In this document: positions 1 through 9,525 of the stretch, in pieces | Numbering within the stretch: position 1 is the stretch's first letter | How the letters are laid out: every line of letters starts with the position of its first letter | DNA from: Zunongwangia sp. HGR-M22 | Lineage (GTDB): Bacteria > Bacteroidota > Bacteroidia > Flavobacteriales > Flavobacteriaceae | DNA length: 64,000 nt | NCBI RefSeq assembly: GCF_027594425.1 | Contig: NZ_CP115159.1 | Span: 3,619,001 to 3,683,000, forward strand | Direction of reading: 5' to 3' | Notes under the pieces: model-generated | The model's database searches: none | Told to the model about the DNA's origin: nothing | Seen by the model: the letters and a program-made list of their open reading frames with translations, nothing else | Made by a program: the position numbers and the translations under genes

Positions 1-1
1 A

Positions 2-1297
2 TGCAAGGAAAAAACAGATAAAAAAGAAACAGAGGAAGTGAAGGAAACTACTCCCCAAGAATTTAAAACAAGTGCTAACCTAGAAGAACTGGGTGTTGAC
101 GAAAAAAGTATTCAAAACATGGATTCGCTATTACAATCTTTCGTGGACCAGAAGAAAGTAAATGCCGTTACAGGATTTGTCGCTCAGCACGGTAATATTT
201 TGTACGATAAAGCTTTTGGATATAAAGACCTTGAAACTAAAACTCCTGCTTCAACCGACGATTACTATGTCCTTTTTTCGCAAACCAAAGCGATTACTAC
301 CGTAGCTTTTATGACTTTGGTTGAAAAAGGACTCGTAGCTGTAGATGATCCTGTTTCTAAATATTTTCCGGAAATACCTAATGAAGTCGTATCCAAAGTG
401 AATGAAGACGGAACTTACGAAACCCGTCCGGTAAAAACACCGATGACCTTTGCTCATTTAATGTCTCATTCTTCCGGATTAAATGCAGGTTTGGTTTCTG
501 AAATCAGAAAAAACGAAGGTGTAAACGACACTGTTCCTAAAAATTTTGGTAAAGGAAATGCCGATAATAAACCCTCGGGACAACGAAGTTTTGGCGGCGA
601 TGCAACGTCTAAATATTTAAAAGATGAAATGGTTGCGTTAGCAAAATATCCACTTGGTTTCGATCCTGGTTCAGAATGGAATTATCACATTAGCACCAAC
701 ATGCTTGCTTATATGATTGAAGTAATTTCAGGTAAGCCATTGCAAGAATATGTAAAAGAAACCGTATTAAATCCTTTAGGAATGAATGATACCGACTGGT
801 ATTACGAGCCAGAAGCTTTAGACCGTTTTGTAAAGCCCTACACGATTACTGAAGAAGGTTTGGAAGCGGGAACAACAGACTTTGCAAAAGCTGCTATCAG
901 CGAAGAGCAAACTTATGCTGAAGGAGCCATTGGTTTAAACGGGCCTATTGAAGATTATGCTAAATTTTGCCAGATGTTATTGAATGACGGCACCTTTAAT
1001 AATCATCAAATATTAAAACCGGAAACCATTAAACAGATGACTTCAATTAATCGTTTACCTGAAAAAAATGCAGGCGGTGAAGGATTTCAATTTGGTTTAG
1101 GTTTTCAACTACAAAATGAAGATAATAAACATATTCCAGCAGTTTCGAATTCTGCTTATAATTGGGGCGGAATGTTAGGAACTGAATATATTATAGATCC
1201 TGAAAATGATTTAATCGCATTATTTTACATTAATATGTTTAAACGTGATAACCTATATCCTCAATTTTTAGAAAAAGCCTATAAAATTGCTGAATAA
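2..1297 (+). CDS. Serine beta-lactamase-like hydrolase, lipoprotein (5' partial)
   Basis: Class C beta-lactamase/penicillin-binding-like serine hydrolase. The nucleophile motif SQTK (Ser codon at 278-280) has the SxxK form. An NYHIST segment around 680 is the likely YxN-type motif and WGGMLGTEY near the C-terminus the likely third motif. The first good start inside the window is a GTG at 38, but the frame is open to the left edge and begins with Cys-Lys-Glu-Lys followed by a charged linker. That looks like the lipidated Cys of a lipoprotein whose signal peptide lies outside the window, so I treat the gene as truncated by the window. Such proteins are usually periplasmic or surface esterases or peptidases, and beta-lactam hydrolysis cannot be assumed. 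It precedes the two-component genes by about 100 bp and shows no clear functional link to them. Confidence 0.85.
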   Translation, partial: CKEKTDKKETEEVKETTPQEFKTSANLEELGVDEKSIQNMDSLLQSFVDQKKVNAVTGFVAQHGNILYDKAFGYKDLETKTPASTDDYYVLFSQTKAITTVAFMTLVEKGLVAVDDPVSKYFPEIPNEVVSKVNEDGTYETRPVKTPMTFAHLMSHSSGLNAGLVSEIRKNEGVNDTVPKNFGKGNADNKPSGQRSFGGDATSKYLKDEMVALAKYPLGFDPGSEWNYHISTNMLAYMIEVISGKPLQEYVKETVLNPLGMNDTDWYYEPEALDRFVKPYTITEEGLEAGTTDFAKAAISEEQTYAEGAIGLNGPIEDYAKFCQMLLNDGTFNNHQILKPETIKQMTSINRLPEKNAGGEGFQFGLGFQLQNEDNKHIPAVSNSAYNWGGMLGTEYIIDPENDLIALFYINMFKRDNLYPQFLEKAYKIAE

Positions 1298-1362
1298 TTC
1301 CGCAACATTAAAGACTAAGGAATACCTGCTATAATAATCGTATTATTCTTAAGTTGAAATAG

Positions 1363-1370
1363 TACATTTG
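1363..1370 (+). promoter_or_regulatory. Possible -7 promoter element for the regulator/kinase pair
   Basis: TACATTTG matches the Bacteroidetes -7 consensus TAnnTTTG and lies 33 nt before the response regulator ATG. No TTG sits at the expected 17-23 nt upstream, so support is partial. Confidence 0.35.
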
Positions 1371-1402
1371 TGCATCATATTTTAAGTTCGGAATAATTAA
1401 AG

Positions 1403-2086
1403 ATGAAAATTTTACTGGTTGAAGATAACAGACGATTAAGAGAATCTTTAAGCAAAGGATTGCAGGAAGAAGGCCTTTCAGTGCAAACTGAAGAAGATGG
1501 TTATGCTGCTCGAGATCTAGTTTTTAATCAGGATTGGGACTTATTTATTTTTGATATTATGCTGCCGGGATTGACCGGAATAGAACTTTGTGAGCTTATT
1601 CGTTTTAAAAAAATAATCACTCCTATTATCATTTTAAGTGCTTTAGGAGAACCCGATGATAAAATAAAAGCTTTAGATAAAGGAGCCGATGATTATTTAG
1701 TAAAACCATTTCATTTTAAAGAGCTTGTCTCCAGGATTAAAGCATTAAATAGAAGAACCAATACTTACCAGCAACCAGTTGAAGAAGATTTATTTTGCGG
1801 AGATTTAAAACTGAATTACAAAGCACATAAAGTAGAAAGAAACGGTAAAAACATAGACCTTTCCCAAAAAGAGTTTCTTCTGCTCAAAACTTTATTAGAA
1901 CATAAAAATGAAGTTGTTACCCGCCAGACTATTTTACAAAATGTTTGGAATACCCAGCAAGATACCTACACTAATGTAATTGATGTGTACATTTCTTACC
2001 TAAGAAATAAAATTGATAGCGAAAAAGAAGCTAAACTCATTCAGACTATTAAAGGAAGAGGTTATATGATTTCTGACGAGCAATGA
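1403..2086 (+). CDS. OmpR/PhoB-family response regulator
   Basis: Transcriptional regulator of a two-component system. The N-terminal receiver domain (about residues 1-115) has the acidic pair E7/D8, the phospho-acceptor D51 in FDIMLPG, and K101 in LVKPF. The C-terminal winged-helix DNA-binding domain (about 130-227) ends in the usual LIQTIKGRGYMI hairpin. Its stop overlaps the start of the following kinase by 4 nt (ATGA), so the two are translationally coupled. A metal efflux operon follows on the same strand, so by analogy with CusRS/CopRS systems it probably activates that operon. That target is inferred from gene order only. Confidence 0.93.
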   Translation: MKILLVEDNRRLRESLSKGLQEEGLSVQTEEDGYAARDLVFNQDWDLFIFDIMLPGLTGIELCELIRFKKIITPIIILSALGEPDDKIKALDKGADDYLVKPFHFKELVSRIKALNRRTNTYQQPVEEDLFCGDLKLNYKAHKVERNGKNIDLSQKEFLLLKTLLEHKNEVVTRQTILQNVWNTQQDTYTNVIDVYISYLRNKIDSEKEAKLIQTIKGRGYMISDEQ

Positions 2087-3432
2087 AAATTAGGCAAAAA
2101 ATAACGCTAATTTCAAGTATTCTGTTTGGGCTTGTTTTTTTGATAACTTCTGTTATCATTTATATTGCCTTTTATCAAAGTTCTAAAAATATATTCTTTC
2201 AGGAGTTGTCCAGAACGGCAAAAATTTCAGCGATGTTCTACCTAGAAAGAGATGAACTTAGCCAAAAAGGATTTGAACCCATCCAGAATTCTTTTTACAA
2301 TCTTAGTTCAGATCAAGAAGTCAGCATTTTTAATGAAAACGGAAATATTGCATTCAATACCAAAGAATTGAAGCAAAATTGGAGCGAAAGCATAGAACAA
2401 ATTAAACAAAAAGGAGAACTCAATTTTCGGGATAACGATACGTATTATCACGGATTATTTTACAAGGATAATCAGGGTGATTTTGTAGTGCTGGTGAAAG
2501 CTACCAACCCAATGATCCAAAGTCAGAAAAAAAAGCTGATTAGTATTTTGGCAATCAGTTTTTTTGTGGCGATGCTTATTCTTATTTTTCTTACTTCCAG
2601 ACTTTCCAAATTGGCTTACAAACCGGTAAGAAATATTATTCAGCAAGTAAATGATTTAAATTTAAATAAAAGTCCGCTGCAACTTTCTTACAAAAGTTCT
2701 AAAGACGAGTTAGAAGAACTTTTCCAAGCCTTCAATAATCTTTTAAAAGAAATAGAAACCGGTTACGAGCAGCAAAAGAATTTTGTAGATTTTTCTTCGC
2801 ACGAACTAAAAACGCCACTTGCCAGCATCATTAATCAATTAGAAATAAGCCTACAACGAAACCGAAGCAACGACGATTATCGGGAAACTTCAGAGCAAGT
2901 TTTGCAAGACGCCCAGCAGCTTAAAAATATTTTAGAAAACCTACTTACCCTTTCTAATCTTAATAAAAGTATTCAGCTTAAAGAAAACATTAGGATCGAT
3001 GAACTTATCTGGGAGATTATTGAAAAATTAATACCCTTATATTCAGCAGAAAAATTTAATATTCAACTAGCTATTGTTCCGGAAGATTTTCATTTGCTGG
3101 AATTTAAAGGAAACGAGACTTTACTTTATATGGCTTTATTCAATATTATCGAAAATGCGGCTAAATTCTCTAAAGATGAAGTGATGATAAAGCTTAGCAA
3201 GGCGAATCATCGTTTACAATTGCAGGTGAAAGATCACGGAATAGGCATTTCAGACAAAGATTTAAAGCATATTAACCAGCCTTTTTATAGAGGAAAAAAC
3301 ACGGCTTCATTTCAGGGAAACGGACTTGGAATGAGCATCGCGTTAAAGATTTTTCAGCTTCATCAAATTCAACATTCAATTACTACGCAGTTAAAAAATT
3401 ATACTCAAATTCAGCTTGAATTTCCGCAGTGA
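2083..3432 (+). CDS. Two-component sensor histidine kinase
   Basis: Membrane sensor kinase partnered with the preceding regulator. TM1 is at about residues 9-31, followed by a short periplasmic sensor region and TM2 at about 150-171, then a linker and dimerization domain. The phospho-acceptor is H240 in SSHELKTPLAS. The ATPase domain shows an N box (NIIENAAKFS), G1 (DHGIGISD) and G2 (GNGLGMS). The sensed signal is unknown; metal stress is likely from the adjacent RND efflux genes. The gene is complete and of ordinary length for this class (449 aa). Confidence 0.93.
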   Translation: MKIRQKITLISSILFGLVFLITSVIIYIAFYQSSKNIFFQELSRTAKISAMFYLERDELSQKGFEPIQNSFYNLSSDQEVSIFNENGNIAFNTKELKQNWSESIEQIKQKGELNFRDNDTYYHGLFYKDNQGDFVVLVKATNPMIQSQKKKLISILAISFFVAMLILIFLTSRLSKLAYKPVRNIIQQVNDLNLNKSPLQLSYKSSKDELEELFQAFNNLLKEIETGYEQQKNFVDFSSHELKTPLASIINQLEISLQRNRSNDDYRETSEQVLQDAQQLKNILENLLTLSNLNKSIQLKENIRIDELIWEIIEKLIPLYSAEKFNIQLAIVPEDFHLLEFKGNETLLYMALFNIIENAAKFSKDEVMIKLSKANHRLQLQVKDHGIGISDKDLKHINQPFYRGKNTASFQGNGLGMSIALKIFQLHQIQHSITTQLKNYTQIQLEFPQ

Positions 3433-3661
3433 TCAAGATGATAATTCAGAAATAAAATACCATCAACTTGAACTTGATTCAGTGTCGCCTCCTCCAAAAA
3501 TGATTGTTCAGCTCTTGATGAAATTCCGGATCAAGTAAGGAATAACGAAAAGAGAAGTTATACAACATTAGAAAATTCTAATCTACTTTAATCTGCTTTT
3601 AATATAGAACAAATTTTCCTCTAAGCTTCGTTTTCTTTTTTTGTATCATCAAAATAAGGAA
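3433..3661. other. Intergenic gap with a dispersed-repeat copy
   Basis: No coding region. Bases 3468-3482 read TTGAACTTGATTCAG, the reverse complement of CTGAATCAAGTTCAA, which recurs with one change at 48389-48403. Such short sequences look like remnants of an intergenic repeat family. The promoter of the efflux operon may lie in the AT-rich second half, but I could not pick a clear one. Confidence 0.45.
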
Positions 3662-4981
3662 ATGCAAAAGAAAAAAATCTATCTATTACTTTTTGTTATT
3701 TGTTTTGGGCTGAATAACGCTGAGTCTCAAACTCAAGATACCCTACAGCTCAATTTAGAACAAGCTGAAGGCTTATTATTGGAAAATAATTTATCGCTTC
3801 TTGCTGAACGATTATCCATAGATATGGCTGATGCTGAAGTGATTCAGGCAAAAGTTTGGCCCAATCCTACGCTAGAAGTTGATGAAGTAAATCTTTGGAC
3901 GGCAGATTACCAGAAGAAAACCGGCGAACCACAACCTAGTTTGTTTGGAAGCGATAGTTTTGGAAGGTATCGACAGATTTCAGCACAAATAGAACAAGTG
4001 ATTGAAACCGCCGGAAAACGTAAAAAACGTGTGGAACTTGCTGAGGTTTCTGCGGAAATGGCACAATCTTACCTAGAAGATTTTCTATTAAGCTTAAAAA
4101 CTGAATTCAGAAAAACGGTGTATGCTTTCCAGTTTCACGAAAGCTATGCAGAAATGCTTGATCGCCAATTAATTTCTTTAGAAAATATCGTAAAAGCTTA
4201 CCAAAAACAATACGATCAGGGCAATGTAAATAAAGCCGAACTTATACGGTTACAAGCTTCTTTATTAAGTATTAAAGATGAATTAATCGAGGAAAGAAAA
4301 GCACTAAACGAACTGAATGAAGAATTGGTCGTGATGCTGAATTTACCCGATCAAACCACGCTTTCTTTCGGGACAAGCTTTAATCCCGATAACGAATATC
4401 AGCTACCATTTAATTATACCCTCGATTATTTACAGGAAGAAGCGCTAAATAATCGTCCGGATGTTAGAATTAGTAAACTAGATGTTCAACGATCTCAAAA
4501 AGAATTAAGTTATGAAAAAGCAATGGCAACGCCAGATATTGCCGTGTCTCTGGGCTATGACCGCGGTGGTAATATTCTGCAAGATTTTATTGGCTTTGGT
4601 TTTTCTATAGACCTTCCGTTTTTCGATCGGAACAAAGGAAACATCAAAAAAGCTGAATTTGCGGTACAAAAGCAAAACTATGTAAATGAAAACAAGCTGT
4701 TAGCAGTTCGGGAAGAAGTTCGAAAAAGCTATAAAAATTTACTTGAAGCGGCTCACTTTTTTGACGATATCGATACAGAATATCTAGAAGGCTTAGATAA
4801 AACAATGGAAGCTTATACCGAGTATTTCAAACTACAATCCATCAACATTATCACCTATATGGATTTTCTAGAATCGTATATCGATACCAAACGAACTATT
4901 CTGGAAAATCAGCAAGAATATTTAGACGATTTAGAAGAATTAAAACATAACACAGGACTCGAAATAAACATCCCTAACTAA
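3662..4981 (+). CDS. TolC-family outer membrane efflux protein (CusC/CzcC-like)
   Basis: Outer membrane channel of a tripartite efflux pump. I start at the ATG at 3662 rather than the TTG at 3641, because it opens directly into a signal peptide (MQKKKIYLLLFVICFGLNNA) with an AAGGA just upstream. The protein has two long alpha-helical coiled halves typical of OEP domains, for example around residues 110-240 and 310-430, with the NNRPDVRI motif between them. The next gene starts on the last base of this stop codon (TAATG), so the efflux genes form one operon. Metal specificity cannot be told from this subunit. Confidence 0.9.
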   Translation: MQKKKIYLLLFVICFGLNNAESQTQDTLQLNLEQAEGLLLENNLSLLAERLSIDMADAEVIQAKVWPNPTLEVDEVNLWTADYQKKTGEPQPSLFGSDSFGRYRQISAQIEQVIETAGKRKKRVELAEVSAEMAQSYLEDFLLSLKTEFRKTVYAFQFHESYAEMLDRQLISLENIVKAYQKQYDQGNVNKAELIRLQASLLSIKDELIEERKALNELNEELVVMLNLPDQTTLSFGTSFNPDNEYQLPFNYTLDYLQEEALNNRPDVRISKLDVQRSQKELSYEKAMATPDIAVSLGYDRGGNILQDFIGFGFSIDLPFFDRNKGNIKKAEFAVQKQNYVNENKLLAVREEVRKSYKNLLEAAHFFDDIDTEYLEGLDKTMEAYTEYFKLQSINIITYMDFLESYIDTKRTILENQQEYLDDLEELKHNTGLEINIPN

Positions 4982-6078
4982 TGAATTACTTTAAGAACAT
5001 AAAACTCCCATTATTAGTAGCAATGGGATCTGCTATACTTTTTAGTTGTAAAGAAGAACAAAAACCAATTGTAAAAAAACAGGAATGTTTTACAGAAAAT
5101 GAAGTAGCCGAACTTCAACCAATGCAGATCACTAATGAAAATGTGGTTAAAAGCCTACGCTTAAATGGCGTTGTTGCTTACAATCCAAATGCGGTGGTAA
5201 ATTACGTGAGTTTAGTTGGTGGTATTATTACCAACACCTACTTCACCTTAGGTGATAAAGTTGAAAAAAATCAGGTATTAGCAGAAATAAAAAGTACAGA
5301 GCTTAACGGGATTGAAGCCGAAGTAAAACAAATTAAAGCCAATCTTGAAGTAGCTAAACGCCAACTTCAATCTACACAGAGTTTTTACGACGATGGTATT
5401 GCTTCAGAAAAAGAATTAATCGCAGCTAAAAGCGAAAAACAAAATCTAGAGTCAGATCTTCAAAAACTACAAACCAATCTAAAGCTTTATAGCGCGAGTC
5501 CCGAAAAAGGCGTATTTCAGATTAAAGCACCACGCAGCGGCTTTGTTGTCGACAATAAAATTGCTGCCGGAATGCAAATTGGAGCTGAAGGCGATCCGTT
5601 ATTTACGATTTCAGATTTAGATGAAGTTTGGATCAATGTGAATATTTATGCTACTGATATTGATGCGGTGAAACAAGGAATGCCTGTAAGTATAAAAACC
5701 AACAGCTATCCCGATAAAACTTTCCAAGGAAAAATCGATCGTATTTCCAATGTTTTAGAGCCTCAAGAAAATGTATTAAAAGGAAGAATTATACTTGAAA
5801 ACAAAGATTTATTTCTTAAACCCGGTTTACACGTAGAGGCGATTGTAAAGAACAATACGCAAGAAAAAGCACCACATATTCCAGCAAAATCGGTTGTTTT
5901 CAACAATAATAAATACTACGTGGTTAAGCTTAAAAATAATTGTGAAGCAAACGTGAGTGAAGTAAAAATCCTGTCTAAAGACGAAGATTCTTTCTTCATT
6001 AAAGAAGGTTTAACCGAAGGAGAGAAAATTGTAACCTACGACACGCTTTTACTTTTTGAAAGCAGCGCATCCAATTAA
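4981..6078 (+). CDS. RND periplasmic adaptor lipoprotein (CusB/CzcB-like)
   Basis: Membrane fusion protein linking the inner membrane pump to the outer membrane channel. The signal peptide ends in a lipobox with C23 (SAILFSC), so it is lipid anchored. It has the usual order: a lipoyl-like half (VNYVSLVGGIITNT), an alpha-helical hairpin at about residues 110-170, the second lipoyl half (IKAPRSGFVVDNKI), a beta-barrel, and a membrane-proximal domain. It lacks an obvious Met- or His-rich metal-binding N-terminus. It overlaps the TolC-like gene by 1 nt and is 22 nt from the pump gene. Confidence 0.92.
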   Translation: MNYFKNIKLPLLVAMGSAILFSCKEEQKPIVKKQECFTENEVAELQPMQITNENVVKSLRLNGVVAYNPNAVVNYVSLVGGIITNTYFTLGDKVEKNQVLAEIKSTELNGIEAEVKQIKANLEVAKRQLQSTQSFYDDGIASEKELIAAKSEKQNLESDLQKLQTNLKLYSASPEKGVFQIKAPRSGFVVDNKIAAGMQIGAEGDPLFTISDLDEVWINVNIYATDIDAVKQGMPVSIKTNSYPDKTFQGKIDRISNVLEPQENVLKGRIILENKDLFLKPGLHVEAIVKNNTQEKAPHIPAKSVVFNNNKYYVVKLKNNCEANVSEVKILSKDEDSFFIKEGLTEGEKIVTYDTLLLFESSASN

Positions 6079-6100
6079 TTAAGCTAAAATAAAAATTAAG

Positions 6101-9100
6101 ATGGAAAAATTCACCAATGCCATAGTTTCGTTCTCTTTAAAGAATACCTTAATCGTATTCTTTTTAACGGGACTATTAGCAGCCGCAGGAATTTACAGTT
6201 ACATACACACGCCTATTGAAGCTTTCCCAGATGTTACCAACACAAGGGCAAGAATTATTACGCAATGGCCGGGAAGAAGTGCCGAAGAAGTAGAGAAATT
6301 TGTCACCTTACCCTTAATGAAAAAAATGAATACCATTCCTAAAAAGTCTGATGTTCGTTCTATATCATTATTCGGTTTGTCGGTAGTGACTGTTATTTTT
6401 GAAGATGGTGTAGAAGATTTTTATGCGCAACAATACGCGGCTAACCGTTTACAAGGGGTAGATTTACCTGAAGGATCAGACCCAGAAATCGATCCGCCGT
6501 ACGGAGCTACCGGAGAAATTTTTAGGTACGTGATCGAAAGTGATCGGCCTATAAAAGAATTATCTGCGATACAAGAATGGGTAATCGAAAGAGAATTGCT
6601 AGCCGTACCCGGAATCTCTGACGTGCAAAGTTTTGGTGGAGAAGAAAAAACCTATCAAATACAGGTAAATCCAACCGCTTTAGAACAGTACGATCTTACG
6701 CCCTTAGACCTTTACGAAGCCATTACCAAAAGTAACATTAATGTGGGTGGCGATATGATTCAGAAAGGTCAGCAGGCGTATGTTGTTCGTGGAGTGGGTT
6801 TGTTGACGAGTATCGAAGATATTGAAAACACTTTAATTACTACTCATAATCAAACTCCGGTTTTAGTTAAAAATGTTGCTAAAGTTGCAATTTCAGCTAA
6901 ACCAAGATTAGGACAGGTGAGTTTAGATGACGATCAAGATGTTGTGGAAGGAATTGTGGTAATGCTTCGTGGCGAAAATCCTGCAGAAGTAATTGAGCGT
7001 TTAAAAGACAAAATTGAAGAATTAAACACTCGTATTCTCCCAAATGATGTAAAAATAAAATCGTTTATAGACCGTACCGAATTGGTAAATTCTACCGTAA
7101 AAACAGTAAGTACCAATTTGGTGGAAGGGATCGTACTGGTTTCACTTATTGTATTGGTTTTCTTATTCAACTGGAGAACGACCATTACCGTCGCCATTAT
7201 TATTCCGTTATCCTTTTTATTCAGTATTATTTTATTAAAAATACAAGGAATGCCCGCCAATCTTATCTCGATGGGAGCCTTAGATTTTGGACTTCTGTTG
7301 GAAGGAACGCTGGTAATCGTAGAAGCCGTCTACGTAAAATTAGAAGAAAAATCTGTAGAATTAGGGTTTGAGCGTTATAAACAAATCTCTAAAGGAGATA
7401 TTATTAGAAAAAGCGTGAGCAAAGTAGCGCCCCACATTTTTTTTGCGCAGCTAATTTTAATAATAGCGCTCTTCCCTATTTTTTCTTTCGAAAAAGTAGA
7501 AGGCAAAATGTTTAGTCCGTTAGCATTTACCTTAGGCTATGCACTTTTAGGGTCGCTTTTATTAAGTTTAACCTTAGTACCGGCAATGTGTAAAGTTTTA
7601 CTGAATAAGCACATTACAGTTAAAAATAACCCTGTAGTCAATTTTTTCCGCGGAAATATTTTCGGATTATTTAATGCTGCAAGTAAGTATAGAAAAGTAA
7701 CAATGATTGCTTTTGCAGGTATTTTTATAGTATGCGTAGTGAAATTACTGAATTACGGAACCGAATTTATTCCGCAGTTAAATGAAGGTGCACTTTACAT
7801 AAGAGCCACTTTACCCAATAGTGTAAGTTTAGAAGAATCGGTAAAAACTGGTAAAAAAATTAAACAGAAATTACGCGCTTTTGATGAAGTGAAATTTGTA
7901 CTGAACCAAACTGGAAGACCTAATGATGGTACCGATCCTACAGGTTTTTTCAATAATGAATTTCATATTGAGCTGAAGCAAAAAGACCACTGGAAAAGAA
8001 GCCTTTCTAAAGAAGAGCTCATTGCAGAAATGAAAGATACGCTGGCAGAATTTAAAGGAATCAATCTTGGATTCAGTCAGCCTATTCAGGACAATGTAGA
8101 AGAATACGTTGCCGGAGTAAAAAGCTCTTTAGTGATCAAAATTTTCGGAGATAATCTATTCCAAATGGAAGATCAAGCCAATCAGGTGGCAAAAACCATC
8201 AGTAAAATTGAAGGAATCACCGATGTATTGGTGTATAAAAATATAGGTTTACCAGAATTGCGTATTAGCCTACAAGAAAACAAAATGGCTCAATATGCAG
8301 TAAGCACTGAAGATGCGCAAGCCGTAATTGAAATGGCTATTGGAGGAAAAACAGCCTCTCATTTTTACGAAGACGAACGAAAATTTGATTTACAAATTAG
8401 GTTTGATGAACCCTATCGAGATAGCGAAGAAGAGATAGGGAATATATTGATACCTACTTTAAACGATAAAAAAGTACCGCTGAAAAATATTGCAGATATC
8501 GAATTTAAAACCGGTCCGGCATTCATTTATCGCGAAGGCAGCAGTAGATATACCGGAGTTGGTTTTAGTATTGACGGACGAGATTTAGGGAGCACGATTG
8601 CCGATGCTCAAAAGGCAGTAGACAAAGAAATAAATTTTCCTAAAAACACCAAAGTAGAATGGGCAGGTGAATTTGAAAGTAAAGAACGTGCTACTAAGCA
8701 GCTAACTTATATTGTTCCTGCAGTACTTCTTTTAATTGTGTTCTTATTATATATGAATTTCGGAAATATTAAAGACACGATTATTTGTATCTCTACACTT
8801 TCATTTGCCTTTATTGGCGGATTTATATCGCTTTGGGCTACAGGAACCATTTTTGGGATTTCCGCAGGAATTGGGTTTATTATTCTATTTGGTGTCTGTA
8901 CAATCGACGGAATTATTCTCGTTGCTGTAATGAAAGAAAACTTAGAACATATGCCGCTAAAACAAGCGATTTCTGAAGGAGTTTATAGCAGAATACGCCC
9001 GGTAATTATGATTGCTTTAATGGGATCTTTAGGATTATTGCCAGCAGCACTGTCTAATGGGATGGGTTCTGAAGTACAAAAACCTTTAGCGATAATGATT

Positions 9101-9187
9101 GTTGGTGGTTTGTTAATCTGTATGCTATTATCCTTTACCGTGTTACCGCAAATATTCTATATGTTTTATAAGAAAAAGAATAACTAG
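6101..9187 (+). CDS. Heavy-metal efflux RND pump (CzcA/CusA family)
   Basis: Inner membrane proton-driven pump of the HME-RND class, 1028 aa with the full twelve-TM duplication: TM1 at about 14-34, the periplasmic porter domain, TM2-6, a second porter domain from about 560, and TM8-12 at the C-terminus. The TM4 segment (residues 391-408) is DFGLLLEGTLVIVE, where the family motif usually reads DFG..VDGA...VE. Asp395 and Glu408 are kept but the central Asp is Glu401. The final gene of the three-gene operon, it is followed by two terminator-like hairpins. Likely substrates are Cu/Ag or Zn/Co/Cd; no Met pair that would decide for copper was identified with confidence. Confidence 0.93.
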   Translation: MEKFTNAIVSFSLKNTLIVFFLTGLLAAAGIYSYIHTPIEAFPDVTNTRARIITQWPGRSAEEVEKFVTLPLMKKMNTIPKKSDVRSISLFGLSVVTVIFEDGVEDFYAQQYAANRLQGVDLPEGSDPEIDPPYGATGEIFRYVIESDRPIKELSAIQEWVIERELLAVPGISDVQSFGGEEKTYQIQVNPTALEQYDLTPLDLYEAITKSNINVGGDMIQKGQQAYVVRGVGLLTSIEDIENTLITTHNQTPVLVKNVAKVAISAKPRLGQVSLDDDQDVVEGIVVMLRGENPAEVIERLKDKIEELNTRILPNDVKIKSFIDRTELVNSTVKTVSTNLVEGIVLVSLIVLVFLFNWRTTITVAIIIPLSFLFSIILLKIQGMPANLISMGALDFGLLLEGTLVIVEAVYVKLEEKSVELGFERYKQISKGDIIRKSVSKVAPHIFFAQLILIIALFPIFSFEKVEGKMFSPLAFTLGYALLGSLLLSLTLVPAMCKVLLNKHITVKNNPVVNFFRGNIFGLFNAASKYRKVTMIAFAGIFIVCVVKLLNYGTEFIPQLNEGALYIRATLPNSVSLEESVKTGKKIKQKLRAFDEVKFVLNQTGRPNDGTDPTGFFNNEFHIELKQKDHWKRSLSKEELIAEMKDTLAEFKGINLGFSQPIQDNVEEYVAGVKSSLVIKIFGDNLFQMEDQANQVAKTISKIEGITDVLVYKNIGLPELRISLQENKMAQYAVSTEDAQAVIEMAIGGKTASHFYEDERKFDLQIRFDEPYRDSEEEIGNILIPTLNDKKVPLKNIADIEFKTGPAFIYREGSSRYTGVGFSIDGRDLGSTIADAQKAVDKEINFPKNTKVEWAGEFESKERATKQLTYIVPAVLLLIVFLLYMNFGNIKDTIICISTLSFAFIGGFISLWATGTIFGISAGIGFIILFGVCTIDGIILVAVMKENLEHMPLKQAISEGVYSRIRPVIMIALMGSLGLLPAALSNGMGSEVQKPLAIMIVGGLLICMLLSFTVLPQIFYMFYKKKNN

Positions 9188-9197
9188 TTTTTAAGGC

Positions 9198-9227
9198 ATT
9201 CTCAGCTCAATTTTGAGAATATTTTTT
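9198..9227 (+). terminator. Terminator after the efflux operon
   Basis: ATTCTCA (9198-9204) pairs with TGAGAAT (9214-9220), followed by ATTTTTT. It lies 11 nt after the pump stop codon. Confidence 0.65.
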
Positions 9228-9246
9228 CATTATAAGTGTTTAGAGG

Positions 9247-9282
9247 AAAGGCTGTCTGTGTAAACAGGCAGCTTTTCTGTTT
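9247..9282 (+). terminator. Second terminator-like hairpin
   Basis: GCTGTCTG (9251-9258) pairs with CAGGCAGC (9265-9272) through one G-T pair, followed by a T-rich tract. It probably backs up the hairpin at 9198. Confidence 0.6.
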
Positions 9283-9525
9283 TACTTCAAATTTATTTTC
9301 ACTCTTTGTGCTTTTTATCTGCTAGCTTTTGAATGGAGTTCAATTCCTCAATTACAAACAAACTTAAAAACCAGCATTTTAACTTGAAAAAAGAATTATT
9401 TGAAATAAAAAGAATTATTTTAGAAGCCAACCAAAATTAAAATGCTGAAGTATTTCATCCATAAACGAAAACGTTTGACAAAGAATAATCTTATTTCAGC
9501 AAAAAAATAAAAACAACCAATCAAA
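9283..9525. promoter_or_regulatory. Regulatory region upstream of the GH43-like gene
   Basis: No ORF. It holds an 11-bp perfect inverted repeat, CAGCATTTTAA at 9372-9382 and TTAAAATGCTG at 9437-9447. This encloses two copies of AAAAAGAATTATTT (9388-9401 and 9407-9420). At 9463-9476 there is AAACGAAAACGTTT, containing the CG-centred palindrome AAACGTTT (9469-9476), the form of many LacI-family operators. The array ends 50 nt before the GH43 ATG and is probably its control region; the regulator is not in the window. Confidence 0.45.
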
